38,503 bases of DNA, taken from NCBI GenBank assembly GCA_030608565.1, contig JAUWDY010000019.1, positions 1 through 38,503 of the forward strand, given 5' to 3'. Origin of the DNA: Candidatus Bathyarchaeota archaeon (GTDB taxonomy: Archaea > Thermoproteota > Bathyarchaeia > Bathyarchaeales > Bathyarchaeaceae). A model generated the notes under the pieces. That model saw only the letters and a program-made list of their open reading frames with translations, was not told the origin of the DNA and did no database searches. Every line of letters starts with the position of its first letter. Within the stretch, counting starts at the first letter, position 1. Both the position numbers and the translations under genes were made by a program. Positions 31,651 to 38,503 of the stretch are shown piece by piece.

Positions 31651-32046
31651 CTATCCCTCTTTTTTCTCCTCTTTCTTTTCCGTTGTCTCTACTTTTTCTT
31701 TCTTTTCTGCCGTTTCCGTCTCTTCCAATTTTTCTACAGCCTCTTTCTTTTCTTCAGGTTTTTTCGGTGGCGCGTTCCTAACAAGGATGTGTTTGGACTC
31801 CACTAGTTTGGCCTGTTCAGCTGAATCGTATGCGTTAGCTGTGCCAACGGCGATTCTTGTCCCGGTTTTTGTAATCATTTTCTCAACATACACTAGGTCA
31901 ATATCCATCTTCAGCACTGCTGCAAGTTCTTTCCTCGCTTCCAAACGGGTAGGGGTTCCCCCAGCCTTTTCATGGTTAACCTCGAAGGTTATCTCCTTTC
32001 TTTTGAGCAGTGGATTATATTCTTTGGATGTAATGCTAATTTTCAT
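31651..32046 (-). CDS. rps24e: Ribosomal protein eS24 with charged C-terminal tail
   Basis: This is 131 residues. The core begins MKISITSKEYNPLLKRKEIT, with VNHEKAGGTPTRLEARKELA, then MITKTGTRIAVGTANAYDSA, all eS24 features. Residues about 95-131 are a low-complexity Glu/Lys/Thr tail beyond the normal end. An upstream TTG (32052) is in frame, but the ATG with GGAAG nine bases before it is preferred. Operon: rpo7-spt4-dephospho-CoA kinase-eS24-eS31, an order widely kept in archaea. Confidence 0.92.
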   Translation of the reverse strand: MKISITSKEYNPLLKRKEITFEVNHEKAGGTPTRLEARKELAAVLKMDIDLVYVEKMITKTGTRIAVGTANAYDSAEQAKLVESKHILVRNAPPKKPEEKKEAVEKLEETETAEKKEKVETTEKKEEKKEG

Positions 32047-32109
32047 GGGCAATCTTCCATTGGATTGTTGATTTTTGGAGTGCCTCCCTTACTTTAACTT
32101 TTCGCAATA

Positions 32110-32625
32110 TTATTCCATCTCTTCCACAAGTCGGCGTGCAAGCTTCTTCTTTTGTTCCGTAACCTTAACTGCAACGATTCCTACTTGTGGCTGTCCGTAA
32201 ACCACTAAGGACTTTTCGGGTGCACACAACACCGCTACCAAGGTAAGTAGGTCTTCTTCTCCGTCAACCAACACTCTTGTTGTTTGCCTCTGTTTTAAAG
32301 AATCTTCTATAACGGTCCATGCTTCATCAGCTAATGTTCCCGGAGGATTTTTTATGTGTAAGGTTCGGTTCACGTCTACTAAAATTGGCTTAACTTTTTT
32401 TCTCATAACTCGGTTGTCCACGATCAAAACGTTTGGGGAAATGCCGTTTTTTATCATGCTATTAGAAACAGCGTCACCAACAGAAATGATTCTGGCCGGT
32501 TTTTCTTCTTCGATGAACTTTTTCAGTTGTTTAATTGTTTCATCAACAGAACCTTGGATCAGCAGTCCTAATGGAGACTTCAGTTTTTTACGTAAGGCAG
32601 GTGTAAGAAAACGTATTTTAATCAC
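32110..32625 (-). CDS. GTP-dependent dephospho-CoA kinase (DUF359 family)
   Basis: This 171-residue enzyme phosphorylates dephospho-CoA with GTP, the last step of archaeal coenzyme A synthesis. Marks are the segment GLLIQGSVDETIKQL, the core PARIISVGDAVSNSMIKNGI, then PNVLIVDNRVMRK and VDGEEDLLTLVAV, the acidic catalytic motif, and VYGQPQVGIVAVKV. Its start overlaps the Spt4 stop by four bases, so translation is coupled. Its presence between transcription and ribosome genes is a common archaeal arrangement. Confidence 0.88.
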   Translation of the reverse strand: MIKIRFLTPALRKKLKSPLGLLIQGSVDETIKQLKKFIEEEKPARIISVGDAVSNSMIKNGISPNVLIVDNRVMRKKVKPILVDVNRTLHIKNPPGTLADEAWTVIEDSLKQRQTTRVLVDGEEDLLTLVAVLCAPEKSLVVYGQPQVGIVAVKVTEQKKKLARRLVEEME

Positions 32626-32807
32626 CTTACACGTAGCGCGTAGCGTCCCTTTTCCTCCACTTTCATTGCATGGGCTATGGCTGAGCCTTTCAGGTCAAAG
32701 ATGATGACCAAGCCCGTGAAGTCGTCACTCAGGGTGGCAGTCTTACACTTTGGGCAAGCGGACCCATGGGATATTCGGTGGCATTCTCTACACGCTTTGT
32801 CAGTCAC
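32622..32807 (-). CDS. spt4: Transcription elongation factor Spt4
   Basis: This is a 61-residue zinc protein: CRECHRI and CPKCKT form the two C-x-x-C pairs, and residues 30-45 (FTGLVIIFDLKGSAIAHAMK) form the beta sheet that meets Spt5. It pairs with Spt5 to hold the RNA polymerase clamp closed. Its start overlaps the Rpo7 stop by four bases, and its end overlaps the kinase start likewise. Confidence 0.92.
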   Translation of the reverse strand: MTDKACRECHRISHGSACPKCKTATLSDDFTGLVIIFDLKGSAIAHAMKVEEKGRYALRVR

Positions 32808-33409
32808 GTTTTGGACTCCTTGCTCTTTTCAGGTTCTTTTGGTTTTTCAGCCTTGGGACTCTTCATTTTTTCTAGGTCTTTCCTAATCCACCCGATCTTC
32901 CCCAAGAAAGGCTGCCTCGCGGTTACACCGATTTTTCCAGAGCTTCTACCATGCCCAAGCGAGACCGCTGTTACGCGAACTCGTACGTGGTCTCCTGTCA
33001 CAAGTTTTCTCCTCGTTTCTTTGCCCATGAGTACTCCTTGTTTTTCATCGTATGAGATATAATCATCCATAAGTTGAGACACATGAAGCAGTGCGTCGAT
33101 CGGCCCAACTCGGATAAATGCTCCGAAATCGGCTATTTCAACTACCTCTCCTTCAATTACTTCTTGAATTTTCGGATAGAACGTGAGAAGGGAAAATTCA
33201 GCCTTGTGGTAGGTGGCTCCGTCTCCAGGAATGATCTTTCCAATAGGGGCGACTTTGATGTTAATCACAGCTACGACGTAACCCAGCTCCTCATCAACCA
33301 TACCCTCATATCTCATTTTCAACTGTTCATAACCTACCGTTTCAATGGGCTTTCCAAATTTTTTTGGAGGTATTCGAATGGTATCATCTAAAGTTACAAG
33401 CTTGAACAC
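32804..33409 (-). CDS. rpo7: RNA polymerase subunit Rpo7 (RpoE')
   Basis: This is 201 residues. The N-terminal tip domain starts MFKLVTLDDTIRIPPKKFGK with YEQLKMRYEGMVDEELGYVV and GDGATYHKAEFSLLTFYP. The C-terminal S1/OB domain starts near VIEGEVVEIADFGAFIRVGP. Together with Rpo4 it makes the stalk that binds nascent RNA. The last 25 residues (SPKAEKPKEPEKSKESKT) are a charged tail beyond the usual end. GTG start with GAGGAG as ribosome-binding site. First gene of its operon; an AT-rich TATA-like AAAAATAAT lies near 33450. Confidence 0.93.
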   Translation of the reverse strand: MFKLVTLDDTIRIPPKKFGKPIETVGYEQLKMRYEGMVDEELGYVVAVINIKVAPIGKIIPGDGATYHKAEFSLLTFYPKIQEVIEGEVVEIADFGAFIRVGPIDALLHVSQLMDDYISYDEKQGVLMGKETRRKLVTGDHVRVRVTAVSLGHGRSSGKIGVTARQPFLGKIGWIRKDLEKMKSPKAEKPKEPEKSKESKT

Positions 33410-33645
33410 AACTACTCCTCGCTTCTGACTTTTTTAACGATTAGATGCTCTGCATTATTTTTGCTTCTAAAGGTTAAATGTTGACGATTTAGGGAACCAA
33501 GTAGAGCTTCTGTAGGAAAACAGAGAGAAAGAAAGAATTCTTTCAATTACCTTACCCTATCCCTTTTTAGATGTTAATCTAAGCTTGATAAAGCTTATGC
33601 GTGTAGGGAGACTTTAATACTTTTTTGTGTCAGATGGCAGTCACT

Positions 33646-34137
33646 CTATTGTTTCTCGAATAGCTCTGCTATGTATTTCAGGGAGAAGGGTTTAGCAATG
33701 AAGTCTTTCAGGCTAATGAGATATGTTTCATGTTCTTCTATCTCATCTGCACCTTCTGAGAGTACTGTTGAGATGAACTTGGAATATTCTGTGTAGTTTC
33801 TGTGCAATGAAATAGTTATTCCGTTCTTTCCTCCGCCTTGGCATCTAGCTGAAAATAGGATGTTCGGGCTTGCCATTGTCTTTTCTCTTGCCTTAGCACT
33901 TACTTCCTTACTCACTCTTGTTCTGAAGCAGTTGATTGCCAAGATTTCAAACCCCATTTCTGTAAAGTCTGGTATTACGGTGAACTCTTTTATCACACCT
34001 TCCTTTACAAGTCTGCTTCTTGTTCTAGTTACAGTTGGCTGTGACACTCCAACAAGCTCTGCTAGTTTCCTATCACTCTTCTTGGAATCCTTTAGCAATT
34101 CCACAAGAACCTTTTTCATTATCTTTTTCATCAGCAT
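33646..34137 (-). CDS. Lrp/AsnC-family transcription regulator
   Basis: This is 163 residues. The N-terminal winged helix has SKKSDRKLAELVGVSQPTVT with the recognition helix TRTRSRLVKEGVIKEFTVIP. A RAM-like ligand-binding domain follows (MGFEILAINCFRTRV, then NILFSARCQGGGKNGITISL). The sensing domain departs from the usual pattern, so the ligand cannot be guessed. Starts GTG 34143, ATG 34137 and ATG 34131 are possible. The upstream dyad at 34145-34160, between the start and the TATA-like TTAATTTTATGG, suggests autoregulation. Confidence 0.82.
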   Translation of the reverse strand: MLMKKIMKKVLVELLKDSKKSDRKLAELVGVSQPTVTRTRSRLVKEGVIKEFTVIPDFTEMGFEILAINCFRTRVSKEVSAKAREKTMASPNILFSARCQGGGKNGITISLHRNYTEYSKFISTVLSEGADEIEEHETYLISLKDFIAKPFSLKYIAELFEKQ

Positions 34138-34144
34138 CACCACT

Positions 34145-34160
34145 CAAATGCAAGCATTTG
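34145..34160. promoter_or_regulatory. Operator dyad CAAATGC-AA-GCATTTG
   Basis: A perfect 7-base inverted repeat sits immediately upstream of the Lrp-type gene. A further CAAAT half site lies 10-15 bases on, giving ATTTG-N9-CAAAT spacing. It covers the expected transcription start, as seen for self-repressing Lrp-type regulators. Confidence 0.55.
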
Positions 34161-34400
34161 TATCACTTGCAAATTAATTTTATGGTTTTGACACAGTCTG
34201 CTGATGAAAGAATCTTAAGGATACTCCTTATGCATCAATAGAGTCCTGCTATCAAAGAACTAAGACAAAGGGTATTCAATGCACTAGGAGAACTAGAAAA
34301 GACTCTATCTCCATAACCTCTCTTTCTTGTATACATGTGCCTAGAATACCAATATTTTTTTAAGCGTTTACTGTATAGCCTGAAGTTTGAGGGCTTCATA

Positions 34401-34655
34401 ATGTATGAAAAAGCTAGTAGGTTTGATGTTCTAGCCAAAGAATTCTGCCGTTGCCCGTATTGTGGCAGAGGGGTTCCCCACGTCTCTATTGTCAAGGTTG
34501 AACCAAAAACGAGGGGTGTTGTTAGAAAGAAGCATTACTACAAAATCCGTGCGAAGTGCACACACTATAAATGCTATAACCGAGATTTTGAGGTTGAGGT
34601 TCCTGCATATCAGTACTGGGAAACTTTGAAAAGATACGGGGTGTCCGATGAATAG
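34401..34655 (+). CDS. Zinc-ribbon-type small protein
   Basis: This is 84 residues from ATG 34401. The pattern is C-R-C-P-Y-C-G-R-G (with CPYC as zinc pair, about residues 16-21), 30 residues, then KCTHYKCYNRDF, a second C-x(4)-C pair. The mostly basic beta-rich segment between is VEPKTRGVVRKKHYYKI. Such ribbons bind nucleic acid or protein. An upstream in-frame start at 34335 would put a TATA-like stretch (ATATTTTTTTAAG, about 34350-34362) inside the gene, so I prefer 34401. No family recognised. Confidence 0.6.
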   Translation: MYEKASRFDVLAKEFCRCPYCGRGVPHVSIVKVEPKTRGVVRKKHYYKIRAKCTHYKCYNRDFEVEVPAYQYWETLKRYGVSDE

Positions 34656-35087
34656 TAGAGACTCCCAGAAACAGATTGCTCTCTTTACAAGTTCTGCATG
34701 CATTCCTACGAACCTATGTTTCAAGAAAGACTTAGACAAACAAGCAATGTATGAATTACGTATATCATCACTATTCCTTAGTTAGTATACTATTTTCAGA
34801 GTCTTTATCGTAATTGTTGTGTTTTCCTTAGTTATCTCCTAATTCTCCTCTCTTGTGTCAGAAAAAACCTTAGGATAGAGAGAGCAGAAGAACAACATAG
34901 TATCTACCCATAATCTAACGTCTTTAGTTTCCTTAAGACCACTCTTTCCTTGTAGAATACGTTTGATAGTTTACCAAACCTATTCCACAAGCAGAAAAGG
35001 AATTTCAAAGTGAATACCTTAACTACATTTTCGTAAATTGAGAAAAGGGGACTTGTACTTAGAATGATAAAGGAAGAGATTTAACAG

Positions 35088-35138
35088 ATCCTAGGAGGAA
35101 ACTAAGTATGTAAGGGGGAAATAGCTCCCTCCTAGGAT
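35088..35138 (+). ncRNA. Strong stem-loop 1 in a 660-base gap
   Basis: ATCCTAGGAGG (35088-35098) and CCTCCTAGGAT (35128-35138) are perfect 11-base complements around a 29-base loop that itself holds GGGGG and CTCC. There is no convincing coding frame between 34656 and 35319. The stem may be a structured RNA, a protein-binding site or part of a processed leader. Confidence 0.45.
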
Positions 35139-35151
35139 GTATATGTCTCTC

Positions 35152-35185
35152 CTTTCTCTTTCAGAGACTAGAAGTCTAGAGAAAG
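35152..35185 (+). ncRNA. Strong stem-loop 2 next to stem-loop 1
   Basis: CTTTCTCT (35152-35159) pairs with AGAGAAAG (35178-35185). AGACT (35165-35169) pairs with AGTCT (35173-35177) directly inside, with loop AGA. TTCAG is a one-sided bulge. The 13 base pairs make one continuous bulged hairpin. It lies 13 bases after stem-loop 1 and 135 bases before the gene at 35320. The pair together suggest a non-coding RNA of about 110 bases. Confidence 0.45.
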
Positions 35186-35319
35186 ACAGTTGATGCTTAA
35201 TGAGGTTTGTGAAAGATTCTTCTAGAAGATACTCAGAACTGTTTTATGGGATAAATCAAAATTCTAATTTACAGTGTTTTAATTAGGCAGAAGAGCTAAG
35301 AATAACAAGATGATCAATT

Positions 35320-35544
35320 GTGTTTGAGGGTGAAAAGACTCTAGTTTTTTGGTTTGGTCTAATCATTTTAGGTTTGGCTTCAGTAGGTCTTTTTGGTATA
35401 TTGTGGATGATGGCTGTTTGGAATGGATATTTAGATAGTTTTACAATGTTTAAGCAAGCAGTTCCAGTCATTGTAGGTGGAGTTGTTTTCATACTCATAG
35501 GATTATACATGATGAAGTCTGGTGTGAAGAAGAAAGAAGATTAA
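35320..35544 (+). CDS. Small two-helix membrane protein, unknown
   Basis: This 74-residue protein starts MFEGEKTLVFWFGLIIL. Two hydrophobic helices at about 8-32 and 47-66 are followed by a basic tail (KSGVKKKED). A GTG start is used. No family recognised. Immediately after its stop begins a 30-base sequence that is repeated at 37454-37483. Confidence 0.5.
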   Translation: MFEGEKTLVFWFGLIILGLASVGLFGILWMMAVWNGYLDSFTMFKQAVPVIVGGVVFILIGLYMMKSGVKKKED

Positions 35545-35574
35545 CCACATCGGCATTTGATTTTAGTAAACTGT
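35545..35574 (+). repeat. 30-base direct repeat, left copy
   Basis: The sequence ends CATTTGATTTTAGTAAACTGT. It matches 37454-37483 at 27 of 30 positions in the same orientation. Starts directly after the stop of the gene at 35320-35544. Confidence 0.65.
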
Positions 35575-35581
35575 GACTTCT

Positions 35582-36667
35582 TCATTCTTTGAGTGGAGTA
35601 AATACCTGGTTGAAGTAGTTTCTAATGCTCCTTACTATTTCTGGGTCTTCAGTGTAAATGGCAAATTCTCTATGAGTACCTGTGAGGCTAATAGCATTGA
35701 AGTCCATTGAACCTACTAGTGCTTTGTTATCAACAACCAGAACTCTGAAGTGGCATTCTGGATTCATCGAGATGTTTTTTTTACCCAATAATGATATCAA
35801 TTCACCATGTGCTCTCTCGACATCACGTTTTCCTTGTTTGCCCTTGAGTTCAGGTGACTTATGAGTCATGATTCGTATATTAATTCCTCTCTCCTTAAGC
35901 ACTCTTAGTTTGGGGAGAAGAAGTGTTCCTATCCATCCACAAACCAATACTTCACCTGTAGCACCATTTAGCATTGGTTCTATCTTCTCCAATATATTGT
36001 GAGAAGTTTGATCATTGATTAAGAACTGAGTAGTTATTTGTGGAGGCAATTTCTCCTCCTCTGAAATGAGTGTAGCAGATAATCCTGATTCAAAAATTGT
36101 CCCCAGAAATCTCTTGCATTGTAAATGGGCATTTTGAATCATAAAATTATTCTTTTCGACTTCTATGTCATATCTCAGTTTTTCATAGAGTGAGGGCAAA
36201 CACTCTACCTTGCATAAGCACCCATCTTCTTCTTTACCTACTATAGAAACATGTAAATGATAAGGTATGTCTGTACGTATTGATTCGAGTTTCTCGTAGA
36301 AAGATTCCGCACCCTTCTCATCAAACTCCTTTACTTTCTCTTTTATTAATTCTTTATACTCTTCTGTTTTTCTATCCACTCCCCATGTTTCTCCGTGAAG
36401 GAAGCTGTATTTCAGATTAATAATAAAATGAAAAGACAGTTCATGTTTTTCTAGAATATTCCATCTGAGAATTCCACCCAGTTTTGCCCATTTAATGTTG
36501 AGTTCCTCTTTTATTCTCTTCTCCAACTGAGAACTTTTAATAGGAATGAAGTATGTTTGTCTGGCTATCAATCGATCTAGGTCAATTTTTGACATCATGT
36601 ATCTGGAAAATGAAAGGTTTGTCTGTATTAATGTCTTTCCTACAGTATACATGAAGTATGCATGCAT
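35582..36667 (-). CDS. Phospholipase-D-like domain protein with degenerate HKD
   Basis: This is 361 residues. The C-terminal part (about 225-355) follows the PLD fold: VLVCGWIGTLLLPKLRVLKE, NIRIMTHKSPELKG, then CHFRVLVVDNKALVGSMDFN. Here H306-x-R308-x4-D313 replaces H-x-K-x4-D, and only one such motif is present, so catalysis would need a dimer and the R change makes activity doubtful. The N-terminal 200 residues (LKYSFLHGETWGVDRKTEEY and others) are unrecognised. Later starts are possible: ATG 36652 is favoured by the TATA-like CTTAAATC near 36685. PLD-like proteins occur as nucleases and in defence systems. Divergent from the transglutaminase-like gene. Confidence 0.65.
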   Translation of the reverse strand: MHAYFMYTVGKTLIQTNLSFSRYMMSKIDLDRLIARQTYFIPIKSSQLEKRIKEELNIKWAKLGGILRWNILEKHELSFHFIINLKYSFLHGETWGVDRKTEEYKELIKEKVKEFDEKGAESFYEKLESIRTDIPYHLHVSIVGKEEDGCLCKVECLPSLYEKLRYDIEVEKNNFMIQNAHLQCKRFLGTIFESGLSATLISEEEKLPPQITTQFLINDQTSHNILEKIEPMLNGATGEVLVCGWIGTLLLPKLRVLKERGINIRIMTHKSPELKGKQGKRDVERAHGELISLLGKKNISMNPECHFRVLVVDNKALVGSMDFNAISLTGTHREFAIYTEDPEIVRSIRNYFNQVFTPLKE

Positions 36668-36669
36668 TA

Positions 36670-36705
36670 TTTCAACTTGTACTAAAGATTTAAGAAAGAA
36701 ACTTC
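36670..36705 (+). repeat. 36-base repeat, copy 2
   Basis: Matches 21726-21761 at 34 of 36 positions. It fills most of the 63 bases between the divergent PLD-like and transglutaminase-like genes, and its GATTTAAG core could be a TATA box for either direction. Confidence 0.7.
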
Positions 36706-36730
36706 CATGTCTGTTTGAAGGGTGTTTCTT

Positions 36731-37378
36731 ATGAATAGATTGAAACCAAGAAAATCATTCGTTGTCTTATTGATCGTCTTTTTCTTGCTAGTAGCTTGCT
36801 TGATTACTGGATACACATGGGGATACTTTTCTGGACTTAAAAATGGAAGAACGTCAGTGATTGGAAAGATTGCCTACGCTGAAGGTGTCCTCCTCAACTT
36901 GTCTTCAAGCGATATCTTGACTGAATTGAGACCCAATTTTCCAGAGAAACTGAACTATACTGAACTGCTGACTTGGGAAAGCACCAGATTGAACTATACA
37001 CAAAAACCTATTGAAAACAGAACTACCGACCCTATTGAAATATTGAAGCGTGGTCTAGGAAAATGTGGAGAGTTCTCGATAGTCTACGTATCAATCTGTC
37101 TAGCTAATGACATTCCCGCAAGATTAGTAACCGATTTAGTTATAGATCATATGTGGGCTGAAGCAAACCCATCAAAAGATGGTAGAACTTGGGTTCATGT
37201 TGAACCTACAGATTCGTGTGTTAGAATCCAGAAAGGAAGAAGCATCTATGATACCCCAACAACAGTTGACAACCCCTCATACTATGCCAAAAAGAATTTC
37301 GAGATGGTGTTTTCATTCCAAGTCAGTGAAGAAAGACAAGTTCAAATCGTTGATATAACTTCCTTCTATTCGCCTTGA
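36731..37378 (+). CDS. Membrane-anchored transglutaminase-like protein
   Basis: This is 215 residues. One N-terminal transmembrane anchor (about 9-30) is followed by an extracellular domain with the transglutaminase/cysteine protease triad C112 in GLGKCGEFS, H140 in IDHMWAEA and D161 in WVHVEPTD (E158 also available). Members with this layout act as peptidases or deamidases, or may be inactive. N-x-S/T sequons are frequent. The ATG at 36731 is preferred over GTG 36722 because GAAGGGTG lies six bases before it. The 36-base repeat upstream likely contains the promoter. Confidence 0.78.
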   Translation: MNRLKPRKSFVVLLIVFFLLVACLITGYTWGYFSGLKNGRTSVIGKIAYAEGVLLNLSSSDILTELRPNFPEKLNYTELLTWESTRLNYTQKPIENRTTDPIEILKRGLGKCGEFSIVYVSICLANDIPARLVTDLVIDHMWAEANPSKDGRTWVHVEPTDSCVRIQKGRSIYDTPTTVDNPSYYAKKNFEMVFSFQVSEERQVQIVDITSFYSP

Positions 37379-37453
37379 ATTGAGCAGATAATAACTCATC
37401 TAATAGCTTCATAAACATGGAATACTTCATGGACTAGAACTAAGTTAGTATGC

Positions 37454-37483
37454 CCACATTGACATTTGATTTTAGCAAACTGT
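37454..37483 (+). repeat. 30-base direct repeat, right copy
   Basis: The right partner of 35545-35574 (27 of 30 identical), containing CATTTGATTTTAGCAAACTG. It lies 76 bases after the stop of the transglutaminase-like gene. Confidence 0.65.
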
Positions 37484-37582
37484 AGCATGTATGCAAAGGA
37501 TAGAAAATTTTCAGTCTCATCTCAGAAAAACAAAAATCAAAGAGGCTATGGGGGTCGAAAGTTTTTCTATGGCATAGTGTGA

Positions 37583-38389
37583 TTAACATATAGTTTCTAG
37601 TAGGTATTCAATTGCAGATTTTTTTGCATTATTGAAAAGTATCCTATCAAGACAACTCAAATTAACTCCTATGTCTCTGCAAACTTCACTTAGTCTTTTT
37701 TCCATTGCTATATAGAGTGCCTTATCCGAACCAATTTTATCTCTAATTTTGTTAGATTCTTCAATTTTTTTTCCAGATTTTAGGGTTATACGTAATCCGA
37801 AGAATCTATTCATTAGACCTACTACTCTGGTGTCAAAGGCAATGAATCGTTTCGTTGCACCAATACTAATCATAAAATCTGAGACACTTTTCATTTTTAA
37901 GAAAGGTATTCTTTTGAGTAGAATATTTCTGATTTGGTCTTCGTTAACCGTTTCATTATTCTTTAAATCCTCTAAAAGTATAACTTTTCCTTCTTTAACC
38001 ATATCTTCATTTTCTAGACACTTCAAGATTCGCTTTGCGGTCTTGTTATGAAATCTTGTCGCTTTGAACTCCTTCAGTTGTTCTGAAATATATTTCTCTC
38101 TGTTCGTTCGAATCTTCATTAAGGTCTCAATGCTTAGTTTTGTAACAAATTCAGCATATCTTTTCTTGTCATTCATTAGTTTCTCAATGAGTTGAGCACT
38201 ACCTACCACACAGAATTGACTCAATGTACTTTTCCAAGTCTCTTTAGAAGGCATTCTTTTCCAATATCCATATTCGGGTAAAGGGGGTGTTGTAGATTTC
38301 AGTTTTTGAGCAATACACATAATCTTCTTCTTATCTTCCTCCGTAACTTTAACAGACCATACATTCTTTGAAACTTCTCTTACTTCCAT
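37583..38389 (-). CDS. Helix-hairpin-helix DNA glycosylase-like protein
   Basis: This is 268 residues. Residues about 165-215 match the HhH-GPD plan: RNILLKRIPFLKMKSVSDFM (hairpin region) followed by ISIGATKRFIAFDTRVVGLM with the catalytic-type Asp in AFDTR and a following NRFFGL. This is reminiscent of Ogg/AGOG-type base-excision glycosylases. No iron-sulfur cluster cysteines are present at the end. The N-terminal region is unrecognised. A longer frame to 38470 exists, but a TATA box (TATATTTAAA, 38424-38433) and the spacing favour ATG 38389 (MEVREVSKNVWSV). It would act in base excision, with lesion specificity unknown. Confidence 0.65.
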   Translation of the reverse strand: MEVREVSKNVWSVKVTEEDKKKIMCIAQKLKSTTPPLPEYGYWKRMPSKETWKSTLSQFCVVGSAQLIEKLMNDKKRYAEFVTKLSIETLMKIRTNREKYISEQLKEFKATRFHNKTAKRILKCLENEDMVKEGKVILLEDLKNNETVNEDQIRNILLKRIPFLKMKSVSDFMISIGATKRFIAFDTRVVGLMNRFFGLRITLKSGKKIEESNKIRDKIGSDKALYIAMEKRLSEVCRDIGVNLSCLDRILFNNAKKSAIEYLLETIC

Positions 38390-38423
38390 TATCAGCAACC
38401 CATTAAACTGTTTTTCACAGCAA

Positions 38424-38433
38424 TTTAAATATA
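38424..38433 (-). promoter_or_regulatory. TATA box of the HhH glycosylase-like gene
   Basis: The minus strand reads TATATTTAAA about 35-44 bases before the chosen ATG, putting the transcription start about 10-15 bases before it. This decides the shorter start of the gene. Confidence 0.5.
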
Positions 38434-38503
38434 ACTTGAAATGGGACTCGAAAAGAAGAGAGAGAAGCATAGAGCAAACTTTTATGTAGAGACCTCAACA
38501 TAG

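Noticed and set aside
1-38503. CRISPR arrays, insertion sequences, rRNA genes
   Set aside because: No regular repeat-spacer array, transposase motif or rRNA-like sequence was seen on either strand.

Overview
The window looks like a piece of an archaeal chromosome. It carries archaeal-type ribosomal proteins (uL3, uL4, uL23, uL2, uS19, eS24, eS31), the Rpo7 and Spt4 transcription subunits, a GTP-dependent dephospho-CoA kinase, an Lsm protein and an archaeal SPOUT methyltransferase. TATA-box promoters, many GTG/TTG starts and gene content point to the TACK side, plausibly Bathyarchaeia. That placement is inference, not something the DNA proves.

Layout. 0-2.9 kb: small genes and a receiver-PAS-PAS-PAS histidine kinase. 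3.0-7.8 kb: an AT-rich block that reads as an integrated plasmid or virus, or its remnant. It has two ParB-like proteins, a ribbon-helix-helix regulator too short for usual ORF cutoffs, a small unknown protein, an intact tyrosine recombinase, and an 800-base non-coding stretch with short phased repeats and palindromes. 7.9-10.4 kb: an ECF transporter energising module (two ATPases plus EcfT, no S component). 10.4-10.9 kb: very small basic ORFs, one resembling ribosomal protein eL41. 10.9-12.0 kb: a double-SIS-domain protein. 12.3-16.4 kb: a secreted subtilisin-like protease and a large secreted repeat protein. 16.5-19.9 kb: a three-gene operon for a short SMC5/6-like ATPase, a kleisin-like protein and a winged-helix (kite-like) protein. 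This is the most interesting locus.

19.9-22.7 kb: small membrane proteins and unknowns. 22.8-25.5 kb: Lsm, a phosphoglucose/phosphomannose isomerase-like enzyme and an SPOUT methyltransferase. The Lsm and SPOUT genes are each followed by the same unusual C-rich element. 25.5-26.7 kb: a group of tiny genes with dyad-symmetric regulatory sites. 26.9-27.5 kb: a GNAT acetyltransferase gene interrupted by one in-frame TGA. 27.5-30.9 kb: the uL3-uL4-uL23-uL2-uS19 cluster, which stops after uS19. 30.9-33.4 kb, opposite strand: rpo7-spt4-dephospho-CoA kinase-eS24-eS31 and an unknown gene, several overlapping by four bases.

33.6-38.5 kb: an Lrp/AsnC regulator with an apparent operator, a zinc-ribbon protein, a gap with two strong hairpins, a PLD-like gene and a transglutaminase-like gene in a segment bounded by 30-base direct repeats, and a helix-hairpin-helix DNA glycosylase-like gene. 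All family calls were made by eye from motifs and gene order; no database search was run.
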